Assembly: GCA_030064755.1 (NCBI GenBank)
Contig: JASJEH010000011.1
Coordinates: 1-56,300, forward strand
Source of the DNA: Methyloceanibacter sp.
GTDB lineage: Bacteria; Pseudomonadota; Alphaproteobacteria; Rhizobiales; Methyloligellaceae
Direction: 5' to 3'
Length of the DNA: 56,300 nt
Positions within the stretch are counted from its first letter, which is position 1. Each line of letters starts with the position of its first letter. Below, piece by piece: positions 32,928-43,000 of the stretch. Both the position numbers and the translations under genes were made by a program. The notes under the pieces were generated by a model. That model was given only the letters and a program-made list of their open reading frames with translations. It was not told the DNA's origin and searched no databases.

Positions 32928-34027
32928 ATCCGCTTTTCGGCCTCGGTCAGGCTCTCATGCTCGCGCTCGACCCGGAGCGGGCGCATGAGCTGACCATCAA
33001 ATCGCTTGAGATGGGCATCTATCCCCGCAACCTCGTACCGGACGACCGGCGGCTTCGCCAGACGATTTGCGGGCTCGAGTTTCCCAATCCGATTGGCATC
33101 GCCCCGGGCTTCGACAAGAACGCGCGTGTCGCGACCGCCTTGTTCAATATGGGTTTCGGGTTTGTCGAAGTTGGTACGCTCACGCCGCAGCCGCAACCAG
33201 GAAACCCCGCCCCGCGCGTCTTTCGATCGGCTGGTGACCGCGCCGTGGTGAACCGGCTCGGCTTCAACAATGAGGGCCAGGCGGCCGCCTTGGAGCGCCT
33301 ACGAAAAAGTGTCCCGGGCATCATTGGCGTCAATGTGGGGGCCAACAAGACGAGCGAGGACCGGGTTGCAGACTATGTGGAGGGGGTCTCGCGCATGGCG
33401 CCGGTTGCCTCCTATCTCACGGTCAACATTTCTTCGCCGAATACGCCAGGATTGCGCGACCTTCAGGCGCCTAAGGAGCTGGCGAGGCTTTTGACCCAGG
33501 TTGTGAAGGCACGGGCAGCGTTGCCGGGTGACAAGCCGCCGCTCTTCGTGAAGCTCGCACCGGACCTTGCCGACGCTGACTTGCCGGAGATTGTTGGGAT
33601 TATCCAGGGCAGCGGCGCAGAAGGCATCATCGTTTCCAACACATCACTCTCACGCGACGGCCTGACGGACCCATCCCTGATCGCGGAGCAGGGCGGCCTA
33701 TCGGGGCGGCCTCTTTTCGCGCGCTCGACGCGGATGCTGGCGCAGGTCTATCGCCTCACGGCAGGCACGATGCCGCTTATCGGCGTGGGCGGAATTGACT
33801 CAGCGGAAGCCGCGCTTGCCAAGATCGAGGCGGGGGCGTCGCTCATTCAGATGTATACGGGACTGATTTTCGAAGGCCCGGACCTGATCAACCGCATCAA
33901 GCGCCGCCTGGTTCAAGCCGTTGCGGAAGCACGGGCCGAATCGCTTGCGCCCATTGTTGGACGCCGCGCGGAGGAATGGGCGCTTAAGACGGTTGAGGGA
34001 TCTGATCGCCCCGGAGGCAATGGATGA
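32924..34027 (+). CDS. pyrD: Dihydroorotate dehydrogenase (quinone), PyrD
   Basis: PyrD oxidises dihydroorotate to orotate in pyrimidine synthesis, reducing a membrane quinone. The class 2 (membrane-bound) 367-residue form has an N-terminal helical extension (LFGLGQALMLALDPERAHEL). FMN-binding and catalytic segments are IGIAPGFDKNARVATALFNMGFGFVEVGTLTP, VNISSPNTPGLRDLQ (catalytic Ser) and IGVGGIDSAEAALAKIEAGASLIQMYTGLIFEGP. The start is GTG 32924, overlapping the DUF952 stop. The stop overlaps arsC by 4 bases. The coupling with arsC is common in alphaproteobacteria. Confidence 0.97.
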   Translation: MNPLFGLGQALMLALDPERAHELTIKSLEMGIYPRNLVPDDRRLRQTICGLEFPNPIGIAPGFDKNARVATALFNMGFGFVEVGTLTPQPQPGNPAPRVFRSAGDRAVVNRLGFNNEGQAAALERLRKSVPGIIGVNVGANKTSEDRVADYVEGVSRMAPVASYLTVNISSPNTPGLRDLQAPKELARLLTQVVKARAALPGDKPPLFVKLAPDLADADLPEIVGIIQGSGAEGIIVSNTSLSRDGLTDPSLIAEQGGLSGRPLFARSTRMLAQVYRLTAGTMPLIGVGGIDSAEAALAKIEAGASLIQMYTGLIFEGPDLINRIKRRLVQAVAEARAESLAPIVGRRAEEWALKTVEGSDRPGGNG

Positions 34028-34371
34028 CAGTCACGATCTACCATAACCCACGCTGTTCGAAATCGCGGCGGACCTTGGCCTTGCTCGAAGAACGCGGCAC
34101 GGCGCCGACCGTTGTAGAGTATCTGAAAACCCCGCCGAGCAAAGACGAGCTCAAGGCTATTCTGAAGAAACTCGGCCTCAAACCACAGGACATCGTGAGG
34201 AAGTGCGAGGCCTGTTACAAAGACATCGGTCTCAAGGTGGGCACCGCCTCGGACGATGAGCTTGTTACGCTCATGGCCGAAAACCCAATCTTGATCGAAC
34301 GGCCGATCGTGGTCGCGGGCGATAAGGCCGCTATTGGCCGCCCGCCGGAGTCGGTTTTGGCGATTCTTTAG
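34024..34371 (+). CDS. arsC: ArsC/Spx-family arsenate reductase-like protein
   Basis: The 115-residue protein is of the glutaredoxin-linked ArsC family. It contains the active-site Cys motif NPRCSKSRRTLALLEE (C12), the LKTPPSKDELKAIL helix and PILIERPIVV near the C-terminus. It could be a true arsenate reductase or an ArsC-like protein (YffB-type) of other function. No arsenic resistance genes are adjacent. Its start overlaps pyrD, and its 3' end overlaps the convergent minus-strand gene by 41 bases. Confidence 0.88.
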   Translation: MTVTIYHNPRCSKSRRTLALLEERGTAPTVVEYLKTPPSKDELKAILKKLGLKPQDIVRKCEACYKDIGLKVGTASDDELVTLMAENPILIERPIVVAGDKAAIGRPPESVLAIL

Positions 34372-34708
34372 AGGCTACGGGTACGCGGGGCTCCCGTTCA
34401 GGCGGCACAAGGTCGTCGGGGCTCTCGTCGCCGCCTCCGAAGATCTTAAAGATCCGCATCAAGAACCAGATTGGGAACACGATCACCGCGCCAAGCAAGA
34501 AGTACCGGAAGCCCTTTTCCACGGCGGCGAAGCCCATATCGTAAATCCGCTGAATGAGATCGCGCAGGGTCTGGACCAGGTCATACGGACTGAAGCCAAG
34601 CGCCGCCAGGACGACGCCGACGATCAGCGATATGATCGCGAGTCGGACCAAGACGAGAGCCGGATTGCCGCCAAAAAAACGTTCCAGATACACGAGAGAC
34701 CTCCACAT
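34331..34708 (-). CDS. DUF6460-type small membrane protein
   Basis: The 125-residue protein starts MWRSLVYLERFFGGNPALVLVRLAIISLIVG (ATG 34708). A second hydrophobic segment is RYFLLGAVIVFPIWFLMRIFKIFGG (about 75-99). A polar Pro/Glu tail follows (SPDDLVPPEREPRVPVAS). The first part is the conserved feature of the DUF6460 family of alphaproteobacteria, as I recall. The frame is open to 34930, but the extra residues are not typical. It overlaps the arsC 3' end. The function is unknown. Confidence 0.7.
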   Translation of the reverse strand: MWRSLVYLERFFGGNPALVLVRLAIISLIVGVVLAALGFSPYDLVQTLRDLIQRIYDMGFAAVEKGFRYFLLGAVIVFPIWFLMRIFKIFGGGDESPDDLVPPEREPRVPVASKESPKPTPAGGQ

Positions 34709-34807
34709 CGAGGGCTTTGCTTGTGATTCGCAACAAACGTGGGGGGGCGAGACCATAAGGTCAAGGCGCACGCGGCATGTGAGGCGGCGCGAGATTGTGA
34801 AGGAGCC

Positions 34808-37423
34808 ATGCGGATAAACGGGCGAACCAGGAGACGGCTCGAGGAGGAGATTGCTCGTCCTCCCAGTGCGTCCCTTCCCAAACAGTTCGCAGCGTGGTTC
34901 TCCTCCCGCAGCTGGCGTCCGCGCACCCATCAGCTTGAGTTGCTAGAGCGCGTCCAGCGCGGCGCCGATGCGTTGCTGATCGCACCGACCGGTGGCGGCA
35001 AGACCCTGGCCGGATTTCTGCCCAGCTTGATTGATCTCGCGGGATGCTCCGAAACGAGGCGCGGGGCCGGCGTCCATACGCTTTATGTCTCGCCGCTGAA
35101 AGCACTCGCGACAGATATCGCCCGCAATCTGGCGACGCCCATCGCCGAAATGGGCTTGTCGATCCGAACGGAGACGCGCACGGGCGATACACCTCAATCC
35201 CGCCGCGCGCGGCAGCGCGTTCTGCCGCCGGACATCCTGCTCACAACACCCGAACAGATCGCGCTCATGCTCTCGCACAAGAGCGCGGTGCAGATCTTCG
35301 TTAGTCTCAAATGTGTGATCCTCGATGAGTTGCATGCCTTGAGCGCCAGCAAGCGCGGTGATCTCTTAGCGCTCGATCTCGCGCGCTTGAGGACATTGTC
35401 ACCGGACCTGCGGGCGATTGGGTTGTCGGCGACTGTCGCGCGGCCCTATGAGCTGTCCGCCTATCTCGCGCCTCAGCACAAGGGGACCGCCCCTGCTACG
35501 CACTTTGCCGAGATCGTCACGGCGGAAGGCGGAGCGAGAGCGGATATCACAATCCTCAAATCCGAAGCGGACCTGCCTTGGGCCGGCCACGCCGCGCGCT
35601 ACGCGTTGCCCGAGATCTACGAGGCAATCAAGGCTCACAAGCTGTCCCTCATGTTCGTCAACACACGATCGCAAGCGGAGCTGCTTTTCAATGAGCTGTG
35701 GCAGTACAACGAGGAAAATCTGCCCATCGCACTCCATCACGGTTCGCTCGATGTCAGTCAGAGGCGCAAAGTGGAAGCGGCCATGGTGGACGGTAAGCTT
35801 CGCGCCGTCGTCTGCACCTCGACTCTCGATCTCGGCATCGACTGGGGCGATGTCGATCTTGTCGTCAATGTCGGCGCGCCGAAAGGAGCCAGCCGTCTTG
35901 CTCAGCGCATAGGCCGCGCCAATCATCGTCTCGAAGAACCGAGCAAGGCGCTGCTCGTGCCGGCCAATCGTTTCGAGGTCATGGAGTGCCAGGCCGCGTT
36001 GGAAGCCGCCGAAGAAGGACAACAAGACACACCACCCACACGGCCCGGCGCCCTCGACGTGCTCGCGCAGCACATACTTGGGTCTGCCTGCGCGGAACCT
36101 TTTGACTCCGATTTGCTTTTTACAGAAGTCACAAGTGCTGCGCCCTATCGCGATCTCTCTCGTGAGAGCTTCGATCAGGTGCTCGCCTTCGTGGCCACAG
36201 GTGGCTATGCGCTCGCGAACTATGACCGCTACGCCAAACTGAAACGCACGAAAGAGGGCGCCTACCGCGTGGCCCACCCCCGTATCGCCCAACAATATCG
36301 GCTTAACGTGGGTACTATCGTCGAGCTGCCGATGCTGCGTGTGCGGTTGGCACGGCTCAAAGGCGGTGCGCTCAAGCCAACCGGCGCGCTCGCCGGCGGA
36401 CGTATCCTCGGCGAGGTCGAGGAGTACTTCATCGAACAACTGGCGCCCGGCGATACTTTTGTCTTCGCGGGTGAGGTGCTGCGCTTTCAAGGCTTGCGTG
36501 AGATGGACGCCATTGTCACACGCGCCCATGCGACCGATGCCAAGGTGCCTGCCTACGCGGGCGGGAAGTTCCCGCTCTCGACGTATCTGGCTGAGCGCGT
36601 GCGTCTGATGCTGGCCGAACGCCGTCATTGGGCGAAGCTGCCGGAGCAAGTGGCCTATTGGCTGAAACTGCAATCAGCTTTCTCCGTCGTTCCTAGCGCG
36701 CGAGAAATGCTGATAGAGACGTTTCCGCGCGGACAGCGCTACTACATGGTCTGCTATCCATTCGAAGGCCGGCTCGCGCACCAAACGCTTGGCATGCTCC
36801 TCACGCGGCGGCTAGAACGGGCAGGGGCGGCGCCGCTCGGCTTCGTCGCCAACGAGTACGCGCTCGCTGTGTGGGGGTTGAACGACCTGAGCGCCATGAT
36901 CCGAAACGGGCGGCTCAGCCTCGGGGACTTGTTCGACGAGGACATGCTTGGCGACGACCTCGACGCGTGGCTCGCCGAGTCCAATCTCATGAAGCGATCG
37001 TTTCGGGTGTGTGCCATCATTTCCGGCCTGATCGAGCGCCGCCATCCCGGGCAAGAAAAGTCGGGCCGTCAGATGACCGCCTCGTCGGATCTCATCTACG
37101 ATGTGCTCCGCCAGCACGAGCCCGGCCATGTGTTGCTGAAAGCGGCATTTGCCGACGCCGCAACGGGCCTGATCGATCTGCGACGATTAGGCGAATTCTT
37201 GGGGAGAATTGCCGGACGAATCAGGCATAGTGAGGTGAGTCGCGTATCGCCGCTCGCTGTGCCTGTCATGCTCGAGATCGGGCGTGAGAGCGTTCCGGGC
37301 GATGCGGGCGAAACCCTGTTGCGTGAGACCGCCGAAGAACTCGTCGCCGAGGCCCTGGGAGAGGACGCTTTGGGCGACGTGAAGCAGAGCCCTGGGGGGG
37401 AGCATGCTGCACGCCAGACTTGA
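34808..37423 (+). CDS. Ligase-associated DNA damage response DEXH-box helicase
   Basis: This is a superfamily 2 helicase of the Lhr-like kind that pairs with ATP-dependent DNA ligase, an MBL-type exonuclease and PdeM in a DNA repair set. Motifs in the 871-residue protein are Walker A APTGGGKTLAG (59-69), LDELHAL (motif II), SATVARP (motif III), TRSQAELLF (Ia/IV region), LDLGIDWGDVD and QRIGRANHR (motifs V/VI). The C-terminal 400 residues contain the Lhr-core domain. The start is ATG 34808 with AGGAG upstream. The gene overlaps pdeM by 20 bases. The DNA ligase and exonuclease of the set are not in the window. Confidence 0.92.
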   Translation: MRINGRTRRRLEEEIARPPSASLPKQFAAWFSSRSWRPRTHQLELLERVQRGADALLIAPTGGGKTLAGFLPSLIDLAGCSETRRGAGVHTLYVSPLKALATDIARNLATPIAEMGLSIRTETRTGDTPQSRRARQRVLPPDILLTTPEQIALMLSHKSAVQIFVSLKCVILDELHALSASKRGDLLALDLARLRTLSPDLRAIGLSATVARPYELSAYLAPQHKGTAPATHFAEIVTAEGGARADITILKSEADLPWAGHAARYALPEIYEAIKAHKLSLMFVNTRSQAELLFNELWQYNEENLPIALHHGSLDVSQRRKVEAAMVDGKLRAVVCTSTLDLGIDWGDVDLVVNVGAPKGASRLAQRIGRANHRLEEPSKALLVPANRFEVMECQAALEAAEEGQQDTPPTRPGALDVLAQHILGSACAEPFDSDLLFTEVTSAAPYRDLSRESFDQVLAFVATGGYALANYDRYAKLKRTKEGAYRVAHPRIAQQYRLNVGTIVELPMLRVRLARLKGGALKPTGALAGGRILGEVEEYFIEQLAPGDTFVFAGEVLRFQGLREMDAIVTRAHATDAKVPAYAGGKFPLSTYLAERVRLMLAERRHWAKLPEQVAYWLKLQSAFSVVPSAREMLIETFPRGQRYYMVCYPFEGRLAHQTLGMLLTRRLERAGAAPLGFVANEYALAVWGLNDLSAMIRNGRLSLGDLFDEDMLGDDLDAWLAESNLMKRSFRVCAIISGLIERRHPGQEKSGRQMTASSDLIYDVLRQHEPGHVLLKAAFADAATGLIDLRRLGEFLGRIAGRIRHSEVSRVSPLAVPVMLEIGRESVPGDAGETLLRETAEELVAEALGEDALGDVKQSPGGEHAARQT

Positions 37424-38129
37424 CCTCATGCCAGAGACCGCGCCCACATTGCGCTCGCATGTGACAATCGGAAAACACTCGCTTCAGCCGCTCGCGGCGG
37501 GGGCGCTCTATTGGCAGGAACAGCATGCGCTGCTGGTGGCCGACCTTCACCTAGAGAAGGGCGCTGCCCTTGCCGCCCGCGGCATGTTGCTGCCGCCCTA
37601 TGATACGCGGGCGACCTTGTCGCGGCTCGGCAAGATCATCGAAGCCCTCGATCCGCAGCGTGTTGTAGCGCTCGGCGACAGTTTTCACCGCAGCGAATGC
37701 GCCGACCGGCTCGTCGACGACGATTTCGATCTGTTGCGGTCGCTGCAAAAGGGGCGCGATTGGTTCTGGATTTGCGGTAATCACGATCCGCATCTACCGG
37801 AAAGCGTTGGGGGAACAGTCTGTAGTTCTCTGACGATCGAAGGTGTCGTTCTGCGGCACGAACCGTCCGACGATGCGAGGACGCCCGAGATCGTTGGTCA
37901 CTTGCATCCTGTCGCGCGCATCTCCCGCCGCGGTACCGTCGTCCGCCGCCGCTGCTTTGCGACCGACAAAAGCCGTCTCGTCATGCCAGCTTTTGGCGCA
38001 TACACGGGCGGCCTCAATGTCATGGACGAGGCGTTCAAACCGCTATTCTACTGGAATCAGGTCGAAGCTTGGATGATGGGGCGGCACGCTGTCTATCCTG
38101 TCCTCGGCAGCCTGCTTCTCCCGGATTAG
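37404..38129 (+). CDS. pdeM: Ligase-associated DNA damage response endonuclease PdeM
   Basis: The 241-residue metallophosphoesterase is of the calcineurin-like superfamily. Metal-binding motifs are DLHLEKG, GDSFHR, GNHDPH and GHLHP. Together with TFGAYTGGLN-like C-terminal sequence this fits PdeM, the usual partner of the upstream helicase. The start overlaps the helicase gene by 20 bases, so the two are translationally coupled. It is convergent with the TIGR02186 gene 6 bases later. Confidence 0.93.
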   Translation: MLHARLDLMPETAPTLRSHVTIGKHSLQPLAAGALYWQEQHALLVADLHLEKGAALAARGMLLPPYDTRATLSRLGKIIEALDPQRVVALGDSFHRSECADRLVDDDFDLLRSLQKGRDWFWICGNHDPHLPESVGGTVCSSLTIEGVVLRHEPSDDARTPEIVGHLHPVARISRRGTVVRRRCFATDKSRLVMPAFGAYTGGLNVMDEAFKPLFYWNQVEAWMMGRHAVYPVLGSLLLPD

Positions 38130-38135
38130 TCGCCC

Positions 38136-38951
38136 TTAGTCGCGGCGGAAAGCGATCCAACCCATAAGTCCCGCCAGCACGGCGATGGCGATGCCCAGCA
38201 CGCCATACAGAAACGGTTGGTGGAAGGCGAGATTGTAGATCGTCGCCTCCATGCCGACCTTGTTGACCTCAAGTGAGCCCTTGGTCTTGCTGGCAAGGTC
38301 ACCGTCCCGAAATAGGTAGACCTCTACCCGGTAACGGCCGGTCGGGACATTGGCTGGCAGCGCGACCGTCGCGCGGAACAGACTCCGGCCAATAAAGACC
38401 ACACCGGAGTCGTTCTCCGTATAGAGATTTCTTTCTTCCATGAGTCGGATCAGCGCAGATTCGAAGCTCTGCTCCTGCGGGTTGCCGGCCGTCTCTCGGC
38501 CAAAGTCCAACTCCGACAGTCCGATACCGAGTCCATGCAGGGTGTCGTTTGATGTGATGGCGCGCACCGGCCGTGACGACAAGACGGCGTAGAAGCTTGG
38601 GGCGTCTGGATATGTCGCACTCGGTCCGTTTACCCAGATGCCGGCCACGCGCGTCTTGCGCCTCACTGTGATGGAGTCATCTGGACCGCGAACAAGGGCA
38701 ATCACATCGTAGGTGCCTTGGCTTGGCATGCGTGCATCGCTGAAATCGATGCTGCCGAAGATCAAAATCTCAATGCCGCTAAAATCTGACTGAATAGCGA
38801 CTTCGCGCGTCGAGATGTCCGCCTGCACCCGCTCCTGGCTGGTCCCCGGCTTGATAACGGGCGCCGGGGGCGGTGCTTCCTGCGCGCTGACAAATCCGGT
38901 TAGAAGCGCCCATCCGACGAATGCAGTGAGAAGTCGCGTGGCCATTCGCAT
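38136..38951 (-). CDS. TIGR02186 family membrane protein
   Basis: The 271-residue exported protein has a signal peptide (about 1-23), a large extracytoplasmic part with segments such as VQADISTREVAIQSDFSGIEILIFGSID and GTYDVIALVRGPDDSITVRRKTRVAGIWVN, and a C-terminal membrane helix (about 248-268). This is the TIGR02186 family, found beside TSUP permeases in alphaproteobacteria. One base separates it from the upstream TSUP gene, so the two are surely co-transcribed. The biochemical role is unknown. The pairing suggests an accessory of sulphite or sulphur-compound export. Confidence 0.88.
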   Translation of the reverse strand: MRMATRLLTAFVGWALLTGFVSAQEAPPPAPVIKPGTSQERVQADISTREVAIQSDFSGIEILIFGSIDFSDARMPSQGTYDVIALVRGPDDSITVRRKTRVAGIWVNGPSATYPDAPSFYAVLSSRPVRAITSNDTLHGLGIGLSELDFGRETAGNPQEQSFESALIRLMEERNLYTENDSGVVFIGRSLFRATVALPANVPTGRYRVEVYLFRDGDLASKTKGSLEVNKVGMEATIYNLAFHQPFLYGVLGIAIAVLAGLMGWIAFRRD

Positions 38952-38952
38952 C

Positions 38953-39909
38953 TCAGCCTCCCGACATCGGAATGATGCTGTAGAGATCCGCCGGACGTAC
39001 GACCAAGTCGATCAAGATCCGCACTCCGACACCGAGCACCATGAGCGCCAGCAAGGCTCGGAGTTGTTCGCCGCGGAGCTTCTGTCCGGCGCGCACGCCA
39101 AACTGACCGCCGATGACGCCACCTATGATCAGCAGGAAGGCGAGCAGAATATCCAGCGTGTGGTTGAGGGTGGCATGGAGCAGCGTGGCCAAGGCCGTTA
39201 CGAAGATGATCTGGAAGATCGAGGTACCCACAACAACGTTAGTCGGCATGCGCAGGATATAGATCATGGCCGGAACCATGATGAAGCCGCCGCCGACGCC
39301 GAGGAACGCCGCGAGCAACCCGACCAGGGCGCCGATCACCAGAGGCGGTATGGCGCTGATGTACAGCCGCGAGCGCGGAAAGCGCATCTTGAAGGGCAGA
39401 CCGTGGATCCAGTTATGCTGACCCGACTTCCGGGCGGAGACGGTCTTGCCGGCCCGATGGCGTCGCATCGCATTGACGCTTTCCCACAGCATCAATGTGC
39501 CAATCGTGCCGAGAAACACAACGTAGGTTAGCGAGATGATGAGGCCGGCCTGTCCGACGCCGCGGAGATAGCGCAAAAGGAGGACACCGATCAGGGCCCC
39601 CGCGACGCCACCCGCGATGAGAATAGCGCCCATATGCAGGTCGACATTGCCGCGCCGCCACTGGGCGAGCGTGCCCGATACCGATGTGCCGACGATTTGG
39701 TTGGCGCCTGTGGCCACGGCGATGGCCGGAGGGATCCCCGACAGCATCAGAAACGGGGTCAGGAGAAACCCGCCTCCGACGCCGAACATGCCAGACAGGA
39801 AGCCCACCGCCGCACCGAGACCCAGCATCACCAAGAGGTTCACTGAAATCTCGGCAATCGGCAGGTAGATCTGAAACATCGTCTGATCGGTCAGAAGGCG
39901 GGTGCTCAT
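38953..39909 (-). CDS. TSUP (TauE/SafE) sulphite exporter family protein
   Basis: The 318-residue inner-membrane protein has the TSUP fold, with two repeats of four helices. Signature segments are GLGAAVGFLSGMFGVGGGFLLTPFLM and ALVGLLAAFLGVGGGFIMVPAMIYILRM. A charged loop (AMRRHRAGKTVSARKSGQHNW) separates the repeats. The TSUP family includes exporters of sulphite and related anions. It starts at ATG 39909 and precedes its TIGR02186 partner by one base. A second TSUP gene lies at the end of the cysteine operon (54.8 kb). Confidence 0.93.
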   Translation of the reverse strand: MSTRLLTDQTMFQIYLPIAEISVNLLVMLGLGAAVGFLSGMFGVGGGFLLTPFLMLSGIPPAIAVATGANQIVGTSVSGTLAQWRRGNVDLHMGAILIAGGVAGALIGVLLLRYLRGVGQAGLIISLTYVVFLGTIGTLMLWESVNAMRRHRAGKTVSARKSGQHNWIHGLPFKMRFPRSRLYISAIPPLVIGALVGLLAAFLGVGGGFIMVPAMIYILRMPTNVVVGTSIFQIIFVTALATLLHATLNHTLDILLAFLLIIGGVIGGQFGVRAGQKLRGEQLRALLALMVLGVGVRILIDLVVRPADLYSIIPMSGG

Positions 39910-40024
39910 GCACCGTGTTCGCCGCGAGCCGACGAGTCAATGCGCTAAGCGGAGCAAGCCGCATTTCTCACCGAATTTCAGGCGGAAGTGTGGACAGGCT
40001 CTCACAAGGCTGAGGATCCAGTGG

Positions 40025-43000
40025 CTAGCTGGCCAGGGCCTCGAGCTGCGCGACGAGCTGGACGGTGATCTCACCGGTTTGGGTCATCCCATTGCGCTCT
40101 TGGAAGCGCTTGACCCCAGCCCGGGTCTTATCGCCTGCCAAGCCGTCGGGGATCCCGACATCGTAGCCCAGCTTGTTGAGCAAGGTCTGGGCCCGGCTGA
40201 CAAGGGTGGAAGCTTGGGGCGTCTTGGTCTTCTTAGCCGACGTCGCATCGTTGCCCCAGGAGGTCGGCTCCTCAACTGTGTTGGCCTCCGGCGAAACCGC
40301 TTTCGGCTTCCACGTCGCCAGTTTGCCATCCAGCTCGACGATGGTCTTTGACGAGAGCTGTGCAGAGACGATGTCGCGGCGCTTCAGCGCTTCGGTGTCG
40401 CCTTGCTTGGCCGCAAGGACGTACCATTCGTAGGCCTTTGCGAGGTCTTTTGTCTGACCCAAGCCATGCTCTGCCAGAATGCCAAGATTGAATTGGCTGT
40501 CCGCTAGGCCACGGCGGGCTGCTTCACCATACCACTTTGCCGCCAGGGCATAGTTTGGCGTTGCGCCCCCACCGCCACTGACGCTTACGGCGAGGTTGTG
40601 CATGGCTTTGATGTTGCCGCGCTCGGCGGCTGCCAAGTACCAGCTTCGGGCCGTGTCGATATCTGCGGTCACGCCCACGCCGCGCTCGTACATCGTGCCC
40701 AGCCGATACTGCGCCGGTGCCAGGCCGCTCCGGGCAGCGCGCTCCATCCACTCCGAACCCGTTTTCGGGTTGGCCGTTACGCCGCGGCCGTCAATGTAAC
40801 TAAGGCCAACCGTATACTGTGCGATCGGGTTGCCGCTTGCGGCCGCCTCACGCAGCCCCTTCGAACCGATTGCTTCGGGCGGCAAGGGGCCTTTCACGGA
40901 AGACGCTGCGAGTTTTTCGGCCAGGGCGACCTCTGTCGCTGACTCAGGTTCCTCAACCGAGAAGACCACGTCGCTCGGAAGAGAAGCCGTGTCGTCCGAT
41001 TTCAGAGATGCGAGCTGAGGTGCCAGTGTCTCCTGGCCCTTTGATTTCGGTATGTCCGTCACGCCGTTGGAGTCTCCCACCCGGTCGTGCAGGGGCACGA
41101 CGCCAGGAACGGGCTCAAAGTCGGGAATTGGGAAAATCTCGAACGACCCGGACTGCTGCTCGGCGGGGGTCTCCAGCGACCCGGCCGGCAACGACCCGGC
41201 CGGCGCCGTCTGGTTAGCCGCGGCGGGCGCTGGCAATGTCTGCGGGTCTGCTGGGAGTGCAGCTCCCTCTTGAGCGCCTGCATTGAATTCGTCTTGAGTT
41301 TTGGACCCAAGACGACCGTAAAGGAGCAGCGCGCTGATCGTGAGAAGAACAGCGGCGGAGATAATGAGGTAGGGCCGTTTGCGGCTGCGGTCCTTATCCT
41401 CGGTGGCCAGGTCAATCCGAGGCTCTCGTTTGACCGGGCGTTCTTCGCGGCTCTCGGCGAGGGCTGCGGCCTGGGCCGCTGCAGCCTGCGCGGCGCGGCG
41501 CGCAGCGGCAACCATGTCCTCGGAAGCACTGGGCGCCGGGGGAGCATCCATTTCCGGACGTAAATCACCGGCCAATGCCTGCTTCTCCGGCTCGACATGT
41601 GGCGCCCGTGCCCGCTCGAATGCTGCCAGGAGATTTCGCGGCTTGGCCTTTGTGCCCGCTGCATCAAGTCGGTTTCGCAACGTCTCCTTCACGCGGCTCT
41701 CGGCTTCGTCCACGTCGACGTGCTGCGGGTTAGTTTGACCCGGGGCCGGCGCCGCGTCTGCTACTGGAGCTGCATCGGGGGCTACTTGTGAGACAGATGT
41801 CGCATTCGGCGCTGATGCGGCTGGTATTGGCTTGGCAGCTGGCGCTGGCTTGGCAGTTGGCGCGGGCTTGGCAGTTGGCGCGGGCTTGGCAGTTGGCATT
41901 GGCTTGGCGCCGGCGGAGCTGGCTGCCATCGGGCGCTTACGCTCGGCTCTTGCCACGAACGGATTGGTCTGCGGCGACACGATCACCGGACGTTCGACCT
42001 GTTGCACAAGCTGCTTAAGGGATTCGTGCACCGATTGGAGGGTGTCGTTGAGCCGATCGTCCGCCTGCCGGCTGGTATCGCCCACGGCATTCAGCTCACG
42101 CTGCATGGCCTCAAGCCGGTCGGTCGTTTTCTGGGAGTCGTCGGCGACCAAGCGCGCAGCCTCTACAGCGGCTTTTGCGGCGATTTCCTGAAGCTGCGCT
42201 GGATCGATCTCCGGAGCCTGGGGAGCTGCGTCCTTGTTCTCCAGTCGCGACAGGAGCTGGAGGAGGCGTTCCTCGACACCGCCAAGTCGGCCTAGCTGTT
42301 CCTCAGCGCGGCTCAGCTGACGGCCCATGTCGGTGATTTGCTGCTCGACATGCTCCAGAGCTGTCCGGCTCGGCGCGGCCTCGAGGGATTGAGCGATCTG
42401 CTGGCCGACTTCTTCAAGACGGGCATTCAGCGCCTCAATCGTGCTGCTCGGCATAGCAGCCCCGATCGACTGTTCGAGCCGATTTGCCATTTCGGTCAGT
42501 CGGTTGTCGAAGTCTGCAGGAGCGGCGGCGGGCTTTGGATCCCAAGACCAGTCGACAGGAGGCGCAAGCTCGGGCGCCAAGCGATTGATGCCACGGTGCT
42601 CTTGGATCGATTGAGCGAATGGGCTCGGCGCGGGCTCTTCGCGCGGGGCGGCGGGAGCCTCATCTAGGTCATTCCGGAGACCGTCTGAAAGAGCGCGGCC
42701 CAGGCGTTCAAAGTCATCGAGATGGGTTTTTGGCTCGCTTTCGAGCCGTTGCGCCAGACTACTGACCTGCTCGTGCAGTCGGTCGAACGTATCTGCGGTC
42801 TCAGGAGAGCTTGTGCTGCGCGCGGCGCTCGTCGTCTGCGACAGTTGATCGAGCCGCGAATGAAGCTCATCGAGAGCCTGACCGTAGCGGCGTTCGGTTT
42901 CCTCAACCCTATCTACCAAGCGCCGAAGCAGGGATTCGACGGTGCGCTGGTCCATGGGCTCGGAGAACAGCGTTTCCGTAGGCGGCTGCGACAGCGGACT

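Noticed and set aside
35399-36673. 424-codon minus-strand frame within the helicase
   Set aside because: The helicase motifs are on the plus strand. This frame is GC-rich antisense noise.
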